Assembly (NCBI GenBank): GCA_034190875.2
Contig: CM067344.1
Coordinates: forward strand, 30,399,475 to 30,463,474
Reading direction: 5' to 3'
From: Urechis unicinctus
Taxonomy: Eukaryota; Annelida; Polychaeta; Xenopneusta; Urechidae
DNA length: 64,000 nucleotides
Notes under the pieces: generated by a model
The model's input: only the letters and a program-made list of their open reading frames with translations
Database searches by the model: none
Told to the model about the DNA's origin: nothing
Shown: positions 53,869-64,000 of the stretch, piece after piece
Position numbering within the stretch: the stretch's first letter is position 1
Layout of the letters: each line of letters opens with the position of its first letter
Program-made: the position numbers and the translations under genes

Positions 53869-56800
53869 TACATTTGCAAGGATTCTTTCATGAGCTTATT
53901 GTAACATGCCAGCCTTCATCGATGCTTTCGTGAGACTGTTTAGCGCCTTCATCAACATCGCATTGGTATTCAGCTCGAATAAGAACGAATCAAGCCTAAT
54001 TATAGCGAATACATAATGCAACTAAAATTATTTTCATTTACAAACCGTTGAATGTCAAATTGCGTTCTTTTGATATAATGATCCGTTTACATTTAGGCCA
54101 CAGAAGGAGATTACAATGCAGCGCGCGGCCACAATGTGATCGAATAGCTCTGCTTCAACTTACTGGCAACGTGGCTAATGTCAATACATTGTACCCCATG
54201 ACAATCATTGTTTGGCCTGCACATATCAACGCGAAAGAAGAAGCTATGCATTTGTAGCAATAAGCGAGAGATTCATCGCAATATATCTCCTGCAAAGCAG
54301 TGTCAGGAACAAAGTGTGTTTCGGTGGGACATGCTTATTTAGTTATAGGAAAGTCTCACGTACATCAGTTGAGGTGTCTGCTGTTCAAAAGATAATGCGT
54401 AGAATGAAGACACGCTCTTGAGATGTTATACGGAATTAACCAGCTCATACGTGATTGCACACACCACTGGAGTTCATATCAAAGAGCACTATAGGTGTTA
54501 TGAACGATACGTGCTTGATTATAGTTGCATACGAATGGTTCCCGGAATAAAGAACAGCTCCATTTAATCCTTCAGCACAAATTAAAGAATGTATTCTTTG
54601 TTAGGTAGTCGCTTCAGTGTGCTTCTTAATGGATGAATAACTAGTTAGAACACGCGCAAATGACTCAAGAGACACAACGCAGATTATTAGCGCTTAAATG
54701 GATTAGATTCTTGGACTAAAAACATGTAAACCATCCCCGCACTTGATTGTTGTGTTTGCCATTTTTCAATCAGTTAACACGCTCCACATATTTTTTGCAT
54801 GAGTGCGTTCACTGATGCGTGTACATGGACGATCTACTGTATGAACCGATAAGTGTACTACCGCATTCGTCAGACAGGGTCTAAATTCCAATAAATGACA
54901 TTGTTATTTACCCATTGAAAAAACACTAGCAGCTACCTACTTAAAGCCAACATATTTATAATACTCTTATTTCGCCCTGAATGATATCAATAGACCGAGC
55001 AATGCAAATGACAATCGACTTTATAAACACGTTAGATTCACCTGAATCGTAAGTGCATTTGCAAGCTGTCACTAGTTATATCGCTCTTACTTTGATTCAT
55101 TTGTATATGTTATCGATTCTACAGTTTGTATGCTTGAAGAGCCCGTATGAGCTTAGGCAAGTATCGTACGTGCAAAAGCATGTATGAATAAGGGCAACTG
55201 TTAACCAGTGAATGTATTATCTTGATCTGCTCCGAGACCACATAAAAATGGATTGCTCTCGGTATATAACGCCAGCTTTGTGCTGAGTGTGTTCAAATAA
55301 ACCGGGGAGAAGGTTACTCGATGAAAAATTTAATGACTCAAGCTTTCGGAAAAACGCAGAGAGCTGACAGAAGAGTGCCTAATGCCCTTGGCCACGTTTG
55401 CAAACTTATTTTGTTATTGTCTTACGTCTCAACTATTTCTTTTCTGAAAGAAGGCATCGCTTCGTGGCCAGGGAAGGCTAGGGGAGATCCCCGTAAAATG
55501 ACGTCACTGCACAAGAGGTTTCCAAGTCAAATGATAGTCGACTGCTAATGTACTATGTTTGCCGAGTGAAACTTGAAGAGAATAAAAGTAACCGGTGTTT
55601 ATCGATGTCAGAAGTCTATTTCGTACCGGCTGCCTTAAATACTATTTACATTTTTGTGTATTATCTTCAGGCCATAGTTTTCGTATTAGCATGTTGGCCT
55701 TGTTATGGAGTTTCTGGCTATCTCTATTTGTAGAGGACTCTACATACCGGGCAATAATCTTGTGGTGCTGCAGTGCAGAATTGCCAAATCAACCTCATCA
55801 CAGGCACTCGAGTTCGGACATCATTTTTCCTACACTAGCATCATGATATATAATAGAAGGTAGGCAACACCCGCCGAGGAAAACCCAAGGGTTGCACAGA
55901 AACCCGCTTCCCATCGCGCTATTCGTACAAAACTGCCCCAATACTCATTACCTCATAACGGGCGTTGAAAAATCATCGAATAATACGTGATAAGACATGT
56001 ACGGAGGCTGTAAGCGGCACAGAATGACAATGAATCTTTTTGTGAGCTATGGAGTGATGAGTAGTGCGGCAGCTATCTACGAAGAGCGCGTTGGGAAGCG
56101 TGTTTCTGGGCAACCCACCTTCTATTATATCATATCATAAAGCAAAGAAGATAACAAATCATGATGCCCGAATTCGAGTGCCTGTGAACCTCATTTGTGA
56201 TAAAAGTTTCGAAGTGCTCCTTATATTAATTCGGCTGGCTGCAACGTGAATTGATGTGTGCTTTAAGACGGTTACGTCTAGAACATCCTGGAAATGAAAT
56301 AGTGATTTGCCAAAGCCTTGTAGATAACCCTGTCAGCATAACATATGTGTACGTCCTACAAATATGACGAGTCTAAACGCACACACACGTCCGAGCACGT
56401 ATATTAGAACATCAACACAATCTTTGCTTTCCCCACATAAGGATTGCCAGCTCCAGTCTATACTGATAAGTACAAGGCGGCCATTAAAAGTGCTCACGGG
56501 ACGAACAATATATAAAGACAATAAACTATTATGGTCCAATAAAGGTATATGGGTCAGTTTATTGTCATTTTATGCGAGTCATTGTATACCAAGCAAAGAG
56601 TTGAGCCCTTGTGCAGTGCATAATTTAAGGGCTAACGACCCATCGTGAAAGGTCAATCGTGTTAATCACTAGGCCTGTCTCATGTCACATTCCTCTCCAC
56701 GCTAGCTGCTGAGTGGTCTGTTTGGCCTCCCCATATGGCTGGTACTAGGAGCCACTATATATTGCGCACTTTATTTCTTCCATTCTGTTTGACCACTGGC

Positions 56801-57489
56801 GAATACTCTGAGAGCGTTTGTTTATGATCACATTAATTGTTCAAGAAATAGTATCAATCGTAAGTGCCATTGTCATAACTCCTGGTTAGTTCTATTTTCT
56901 TGCATCTCATGTTGATATTCCATTGATATTTCTCATAAATCTCCAAAAAGTTATCATTTGTTTATCATCTCGTTCAAGAAGCTTGTTTCAGGGGTTGAAA
57001 GTTTTATGAAATCGGGGTCTGAATTCTTTACCGAAACCACTGAGCACATATGAGGCCGTAAATGGTGCAGTGATCTTACGGTGTATATGCTGACTGCAAT
57101 GTTATAGATCACATTTAATAAAACGTTTGGCCATCTCATTATACTGTCGACACATGAGCCCATGTCTATGAAGCTATGGCAAATGAGGGTTTGAAAAGAC
57201 CTAACGACATAACTTAATGATGCCATTCCTACTAAAGTAGCTAACTTGATGACTCTAGTCCCTGGATGATACCACGAAATAGCGTAATGGCTTTTATGTT
57301 ACATTAGCTGCTCTTACCGAAAGGTTACAGAATACAAATGTGGGATATATACAACAGCCTTATTCTCATTAAAAGGTAATGAAAAGTGAAATATATCAAC
57401 GGTAAATGCTCCAAAACAAACTGTGAAAGATAACAGTTAGTGTCATTGTAGACAGTGTCTCCTCAACTGTGAAACCTTTGTTTGGTCAT
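53869..57489. other. Mostly unrecognised sequence
   Basis: About 3.6 kb without a gene I can support. Open frames at 54048-54257, 54212-54421, 55321-55548, 55595-55846 and 56364-56648 (all +) are each under 100 codons with no recognisable domain. GTATATAA at about 55261 lies 60 bp upstream of the ATG at 55321, a spacing compatible with a TATA promoter, but the predicted protein is unremarkable. Confidence 0.5.
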
Positions 57490-57705
57490 ATAAACAAAGA
57501 GTTTATAGATTCGCTAAGAGCGCTCACTCGAGTCTTCCGCCCGAGAAAGTATGTGACGACGCCACTAGATAGCCGAAGCGTTATTGTCAACGCGTCTTGT
57601 CATAGCGTCTCTTACAAACCCGTGGATTTCGCTGTTGATTTTTGAGCTGTAGTCGCTTCGACCAATTATCTTTTCATATCTTTAGAGAGATTTTGGATCA
57701 ACAGT
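57490..57705 (+). repeat. Direct repeat E, copy 1
   Basis: Aligns with 58435-58655. Shared blocks are GTTTATAG, TAAG.GCGCTCA versus TGAGAGGGCTCA, AGCGTCTCTTA.AA, GTCGCTTCGAC versus GTCGCCTCGAC, CATATCTTTA and GATCAACAGT. A short later block (58111-58147 versus 58724-58757, AGCTATAA.CTCTTT) suggests that the duplication extends further, with a ~330-bp deletion in copy 2. Confidence 0.65.
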
Positions 57706-58434
57706 GTGTTTTTGCTGATTTCATGGTATCTTCGTCTGATGTCGGGGTGTCTCTCGTGTAATTTCAAAATCGTCACGCAGCGTAGTTATAAACTCACATC
57801 CCCCTGAAGTGCCAACTACCATCCACAGTGCGGACATGAAAGACCGATAATCGAAAACTGCGCGGACGCTATTTTCGATAGGTGTACCCAAGACCGGGTA
57901 ATTTATCAAGTAGAAGTGAACTGGCTATTTTTGCTATTCATAAGCCTATTGTGCGACGTGTTTTGGCAGCGGGAAGGCTCTGCGAAACGACATTTTTCCC
58001 GCTCTCATTAATTGCAGGAGTCCCATGTTTCTTTCTTTGTGTCACGGTAGGTCCACTTTACGATTGTATCGCAATGTATTATATTAAGGAAAGCGATCAC
58101 CGCAGAGGCACTCGTAGTAAGCCTTCTTTGTGTAGCTATAAACTCTTTTATATATATATATATGCAAACCAGTTCAAAGAAATGATAACAATCACTGTGA
58201 TGACATCTCTCTTCTGTAACATGGGTGACTGCATCCGCACAAAGCAAAAACTTTTGCGAGGTGTGACATATCCTGACATGCGAACTACTTATTAAGTAGC
58301 AAATGGGACGAAGGCCAAACGTGTGTGGCAATGGACGACTCTCAAATGTTTTGGATCCGATATAATACGTCATTAACTGATGGTCACAAAGAAACTTGGT
58401 TTGACATGTACTCACCAATTGCCACTTATCACCA
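57706..58434. other. Open frames without recognised function
   Basis: Contains a 137-codon frame on + (57882-58295) and a 160-codon frame on - (58008-58490), overlapping in opposite directions. Neither has a recognisable domain. The second runs into repeat E copy 2. At least one, and probably both, is chance. Confidence 0.4.
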
Positions 58435-58655
58435 AAGCGTTTATAGGTAAGCTGAGAGGGCTCATTCGCACTGTCTCCAAAATGCATCACATGTGAGCTG
58501 CATGGTGCTTTGCCTTAGCGTCTCTTAAAACCACAGGGAATTATCCGATTCATGCGGGGTCGTGGTCGCCTCGACAAGTCAGAAGACTCCGTATCTTTAA
58601 TAGACGCCCACCGCCGAGACGCTAGATCAACAGTCCCATGTGCTTTGGATGTTGA
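58435..58655 (+). repeat. Direct repeat E, copy 2
   Basis: Second copy of 57490-57705, offset about 930 bp. It is richer in G+C than its surroundings (GCGGGGTCGTGGTCGCC). It is followed closely by family C copy 4 and family D copy 2, so 58.4-59.1 kb is a cluster of repeat pieces. Confidence 0.65.
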
Positions 58656-58849
58656 CTTGATGTGTCACTTGACGACGGACATGTTTTGATCATTTAAACA
58701 CTCACTACACAGCTAGTTGAAAAGAACCCTTTTAGCGAAGCTATAAGCTCTTTGCTTATGATGACAAGCGATACATGTAAACGCAGTCCATTTAAGCACG
58801 ATTACCAAGCTTCACATCAATTATGAAAGAGAAATAACCCATTAGCAAA

Positions 58850-58922
58850 TTGTTTTATCAGCTAACGAGGCGCCTAACATATTCATCAGCATGTTATGTG
58901 GTCCGCCTAACCTAAGTCATGA
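58850..58922 (+). repeat. Dispersed repeat family C, copy 4 (partial)
   Basis: TTAGCAAATTGT.T.ATCA is followed by CGAGGCGCC and CAGCATGTTATGTGGTC.GCC-TAAC. These match the start and end of copy 1 (23781-23945), with the central ~90 bp missing. Confidence 0.55.
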
Positions 58923-59090
58923 TCGTAGTTGTCATACACACCGTGAACAAGATAATATGCCGACGGATGGATTCCAGGCGGCCCTGGTATCACAGACTAG
59001 ACTAAGCAGACTGGTTGCGTCATTGCATTGACATCGATTTGAGATGGGGTAATACCGAAACGGAAAACGCGATATGGAAAAAGGAGTATG
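58923..59090 (+). repeat. Dispersed repeat family D, copy 2
   Basis: Partner of 47511-47690. Blocks CACCGTGAACAAGATAATATG, GACGGATGGATTCCAGG and AGCAGACTGG align with copy 1. It begins where family C copy 4 ends. Confidence 0.65.
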
Positions 59091-61384
59091 CCATGTAATA
59101 AAGGGTAACATCATTCGATACTCGCCTTACACATGTGGTTTGAACATTTGTGTAACACCAGTGCATATGACCTCGTCAGCAGAATGAAAGAAACAAACAG
59201 CGCTATGGAAATGTATAAAAGCGATATGAACTACACAAGTTTGATTACGAAGGATGAGCCACATAGATGTTTCGGAATAGAAACTCCTGACACTCAGCTG
59301 TCATGATCCTCTGAAGGCCCACAGCAGCGCACCCGGAGGAGTCTTATCCTCGATGGGTTGCGTCGAAAGTGTTATAATGCTTTTAAATGCACCCATTTCT
59401 AATGCGCTTGCTTTACACAACTTATATGATCGCTGCGTGTTTTTAGATAACCTATCATTCTTTCATGTAGGTGTGTGGGCATGAATGTTCTCTGTTAGTG
59501 TGATGACTCACATCCCACAAACAAAGCAAATAAACGTCAAGTCATATTATTTCCTGATTTATAGGGAAACTACCCAATTCATAGTGTCCCGGATGTTACA
59601 ATGTTACCGTTAATGCACTGCCGCGTTCATGCTTTAGTTATTTCACGAATGGATGGTCGACAAAACCATCCTTCAAGATGATATACCACGTATAATATTG
59701 CTAATATCACATATATATTTAAATGCCATGAACTGTGAAAATTTTATATATTATTTTGCAGGGTAAAATCATGCTCTAGTCAAGATACACTACGTTGTTG
59801 CACGGAGTCATACTTACAAAAGAATACCTAGCATTGAGATAATACAATATATGTTACAATAAAGCGCGGAGCGCTGTTATGATATTATGCACAATTGATG
59901 ACCATGCTTGAATAGGTTCTTTATAGCCGAGAATAACCAACCACTCATGAGCACTCAGTAGTCATTCATTTTATTGAACACGTCATTCAAGTAATACAAA
60001 GCATCAAAGATCAAACAAAAGGCAGCATCAATCGTCTCGTAAACCGTACCTGTAGCATTTACATCCGCATAATTCGTCTGATGAAACACCATGCGCATGT
60101 GATGCTCTTACCATATCAACAAACTAAGAATCAATACTTAATGTGTAAGATAAAGGGGTGTCACTGCTTAATATAACTGTTGTTGATATACTCATACACT
60201 TGGCATGCTACGGGGGCATGATCGCCACTAGTACAACGACGGCCATAGCTTTGACATCTGGATGCTACGACGCTTTCAATAGATCTCTCACTTGACGCTG
60301 ATCATTTTACTTATCAAGGAAGAAAATTTATTAATATAGGTTCTTGAATGGTTATTTCAGACGTCGTACTTCATATGGCTAAAGATGCAATATTATGAGT
60401 GATCACCTTCATGTCGTCACAACAGGCATGTAACACAATTGTTTATATTGAAGTCATTTATGATTGTGTAATTAATGACGGAATGACCCGTTGTTTGTCC
60501 TCGTTGTTGGGGCAATGTGGATTCATGTAGAAATCAGATGATTAATCATAATGAAATTGAAACGAATGATATGATGATATAATTTTCATATTCTACAGTA
60601 TTTGTTCAATAACCGATTACCAGCGCTTATCTTTTCTTAAATGCATGCATTTTCTGCTGTTTTTCTGCTGTGCAACTGCTTAATATTTACTGGTTCTTGT
60701 AATCAGGTGAGGATATTTTATTATGACTGAGGCGGTCTATGCGTACTTTAAATTTCCATTGTTGTGTTTGCTTCTGTATATCACTTCTTCTATGGGGGTT
60801 CGTTTCTCCTAGAAATACATTTAGACATAGTCGGAAGAAGGTCAAGGCGCACTTGTTCAGTGCTTGTTGTTTCGACGGTTCCATGCTACAGCCGCATATA
60901 TTAATTTTTGTTTCTTTAGTTACTTAACTTTGCGGAGAAGACGTATTGAACAACCTGGTGAATGGTTAAGAAATAGGAAGTGCATAGAGCTAGACAGAAG
61001 TAACAAGTGAGGAAATATCAGCAATATACCTATACCGATCAAACATACCCACCATATTCGAAAAGTACCTGCTTATGCTACGACATCATTATTTCACGCA
61101 ATGCTCTGATCAATGGTGCGAAATGTAATTATGTAAGCCATCATACAGCCAGTCTGTCTAATGCTATCGTAAGTGCATTCCTTCTAGGATCCATGACGTT
61201 ATGCACAAACTGAACTGCTGTTACCGTTATGTGAACCATCAGGCACTCGTGTAGGAATATTTGCATTGCGATGTTGATTTAGGTGATATCTAAAGTGGGT
61301 TTTGCAATACCATAATCATCTGATGATATCCAATTATTTCGTAATGAAAGACAACGATCCATTGAAGCTTGATTAAAGGATAAA
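59091..61384. other. No feature recognised
   Basis: About 2.3 kb of unique-looking AT-rich DNA. Open frames such as 60739-60927 and 61007-61213 are short and unrecognised. Confidence 0.5.
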
Positions 61385-61575
61385 TGTTGTGCTGGCGAAT
61401 TGTCTCATCGGTCATGAAGTTTTTAAAGTTCACCCCCTGTAATTCATCATGAGGACCAGAAGTTTTCGTATGTTAGCACCTCTATCACGCTATTTGGCTT
61501 CCTCTAACAATTCTCATCCATCAATCTATAAACGATGCCACCAACATTTGTCACGCAGAGCCTATGTGAATGTTA
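61385..61575 (+). repeat. Dispersed repeat family C, copy 3
   Basis: TTGTGCTGGCGAATTGTCTC matches copy 2's TCGTGCTAGCAAATTGTCTC. Further blocks ATCATGAGGACCAGAAG-TTT, CTATCACGCTATTTGGCTTC, ATCTAT-AACGAT and CACGCAGAGCCTATGTGAATG align with 38100-38255. The reading frame shared by copies 1 and 2 is broken here. Confidence 0.68.
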
Positions 61576-64000
61576 GGGTATAGAGACCTTCTTAAGCAAA
61601 AGCCTTGGGGTTAATTTAGTAACGCTTTCATTGTCGCGATGTTCACATCCGCACCTTGCTGCTTGCTGTCATCAAAGCCATCCTCGTATTCTTTTCCTTA
61701 ATTACGACATATATGAAGCATGGCATTATAAGATAATTAACGGAATTCTAGAACTGGCGGTTAAGGGACAGACTGTTATATTTTGCTTATAAACGTTGCA
61801 ATATCAACAATGGTTAGAGGCATTGTTGACTAATCATATTGCGTACATGATGATACCATATAGCAATTAACAATTCCACAATAACATGGCTGTTTTATTT
61901 TTTTTCAAAACAATCGTATAGGCGATAGCAATACCCAATAGTAAGACCTGTCTTGCTTGTTTCGCATGGTTTATCAGCAGTATCTATTTAGCCTGAATGT
62001 TGTTTGGCTGGTCCTGTAATTACTCTCATTTTGAATCTTTATCATCCCAAATCAGCATATTAGAAGGAGGTTTAAGTTTGTGTAAAAAATAATCTGCTCT
62101 ACCTTATTTGACCATCCTTCGAGTGTACACATATTGCGATAAATGTCACTAACAACAGTTGAACAGAGTTGCACAAATATTCATTACTACAAGCCAAATG
62201 CTGACAAATCATTAATTATATTACGCCATAATTATTCAAGCACGTTAATAGTCGTGTGACTGATCACTGTATTGTCATTCCCGGGAAATGAACGTGCTGG
62301 GAAATTTTGATGCTTTATTGTGGCAAAGCTTCCATGTAAACTAATATACATTTAAGCTCTCAAGTCATATGAATCAGCTTCTCTGATAAAAGATGTATTC
62401 ATTTTGCCATCAAGCATGAAAACAGCGAGCAACTTTCCGCATGGGAAAAGTCCTAAAATGCAAGATATGTGATTTATTGTTTTTGGCTGGAGCATATCAA
62501 AGGCCACAAAAGAGACAAATCTCTCGTGACAATTGGCATGATCATAATGTGAAGTGATTGTAACCGTAAACAACCTCCCTATGTCGGCTATGAATGAGGC
62601 ATATTTATAGACCTCGTATTTTAAAGAAGCAACAACAAATCCATTTGTGTCTTACTGTGTAACAAAAATGGTATTATGCTTCATGTTGCCCATCTCATGC
62701 ATCCTATATCCGTTCTCTATTGTTGTTTTGGTGTTCAGCACAGGGAATCTACGGTTGAAATGTTATCATGCAATAAGATGATACTTTGCTTGATTATTAA
62801 AGCGTGCGTATAGGCGAGTACGTTCTTCATTACTGATGCAGTGGTTGAACCTACCTTTGCTGGCATTGGAAAGCCATCATAACGTTATCAATTGCAGACA
62901 GGTTTGCATGGAAAATCTTAATTTACTCTTCCAACAGTCTGTATCTTTTTAGAATTTGCATTTCCATGCTGTTTCCGGTTGGATATTCTCAGTATCACGT
63001 TCAAAGCCGCGGGACAAATATACCGTCTGAGCGGAGCCGCCATTTTGTGGGACGTTGATCATGCAATAATCACTCGATACCAGCGCATATCATTAACAGC
63101 AGTTACTGAACGTAACAAATGTGTAATAACATGCACCCAGTGATTCATATATTGCCAAGTTTGTATTCTGGAGAACAAGTTTGTTGACCAGCCTCACAAG
63201 GATCAGTATAAACAACCGTTATTGATAATAGCTCATTGCTACCAGAGGTCGATTAAGTATATTTTGATCGCTATTTAGACATTCGGATTGATCCTCGTCA
63301 ATGAAATATTTGTTCAAGAAGATGCTGATTGATCGTGTGTTTTATTGTGGGCAGCTGCAAGAGGCTTATTGCAATAATACGCATACATGAACCATTCCGG
63401 GTAAGCTTCTTGTTTGAACTATTAATCATGATCAGGGATGCCAATAAGTAGGCAGATAGCAGATATTCAGCAAAGATAATCATTTCACAGTTTGTTTTGG
63501 CCAAAGTCCACCTCATTATTTACGTGATCTTTTATCTGTACAGTTTTATTACACTACTACGCCACATGCACGCGCAGTTCCGTTTTTTTTTCCAGGTAGA
63601 TGCTAACGCGATTTGATATTGGAAACAACGGGGTTCAATACGAATTATATTCACACATTCAGATGTTCGTGCCTTATGTAAAGCACACACGTAGGATAAG
63701 TGCGCTTTCTGCTATATCTGGTTCTTCACTTGTATCACGATATATTTTGAGGATTTTATTTAAGACATAGCTGAAATTGTCGATAGTATAAAATGCTTCC
63801 TGCTCATTAATGAAGTAGCTTTCTTAATGTCTTGTTAATTGCCCCACCTTGCCCTCATGAGGCCCTTGATTGTATCTTATATATATAATCATTTGCTGAA
63901 AGAAAATGAATTTACCCTATCACAACAAATTTTCGGAATCAGTTCGTGTCATGTTGCTAGAAAAGTGCAAAATTAGTTCCTTCCTGACCTTCAGCTGAGG
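61576..64000. other. No feature recognised
   Basis: About 2.4 kb to the window end with no gene, RNA or repeat copy that I can support. The small minus-strand open frames at 62352-62573 and 63298-63516 are unremarkable. Confidence 0.5.

Noticed and set aside
55321..55548. 75-codon frame 60 bp downstream of GTATATAA
   Set aside because: Promoter-like spacing alone is weak in AT-rich DNA. The protein shows no domain, and I saw no AATAAA close after its stop.
57882..58490. 137-codon (+) and 160-codon (-) overlapping open frames
   Set aside because: They overlap in opposite directions, lack recognisable domains and expression signals, and part of the minus frame lies in repeat E. Expected occasionally by chance in 64 kb.

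Overview
This looks like repeat-dense, gene-poor DNA from an animal nuclear genome, probably an invertebrate. The reasons are: long AT-rich stretches with no convincing multi-exon gene; long (TA)n, (CATA)n and (CA)n microsatellites; several families of old, diverged repeats; and decayed remnants of a non-LTR (LINE) retrotransposon whose reverse-transcriptase (RT) motifs read in the standard code. No rRNA, CRISPR array, prokaryotic operon or organellar gene is visible. The species cannot be named from the sequence.

Layout. 0-7.7 kb: unique-looking DNA with (TA)n tracts, an ~85-bp minisatellite (1.02-1.27 kb) and a diverged repeat pair (3.23/5.29 kb). 7.72-12.6 kb: a large imperfect inverted repeat with a 345-bp spacer; pieces of its arm recur at 14.9 and 31.9 kb. 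13.7-20.3 kb: AT satellite-like sequence, a ~190-bp direct repeat pair (16.1/17.5 kb) and a recent tandem duplication of a ~0.87-kb unit. 20.52-20.79 kb: the best protein-gene candidate, a short ORF with a signal peptide, four cysteines and a poly(A) signal. 23.3-28.4 kb: a (CATA)n array, a dispersed repeat (family C) and LINE copy A. 28.4-36.7 kb: mostly unrecognised, with isolated motif-level signals resembling transposon ends. 36.8-39.6 kb: a 1.1-kb (CATA)n array, a second family C copy, and a near-perfect 196-bp palindrome with a (TA)n core. 40-46 kb: mostly unrecognised, with a tRNA-like Pol III A box, the second copy of a 35.7-kb repeat, and a GC-rich island. 46.5-47.1 kb: composite microsatellite. 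48.2-52.1 kb: LINE copy B, which ends directly in a third (CATA)n array. 52.1-53.9 kb: small tandem repeats and microsatellites. 54-64 kb: mostly unrecognised, with clustered dispersed repeats between 57.5 and 61.6 kb.

The elements do not form an operon or pathway. The story is one of genome turnover. Two copies of one already internally deleted LINE lie 23 kb apart, and one of them appears to have given rise to a (CATA)n microsatellite at its 3' end. Other repeat families sit beside the same type of microsatellite. All homologies were aligned by eye, so repeat boundaries are approximate (about 10-50 bp).
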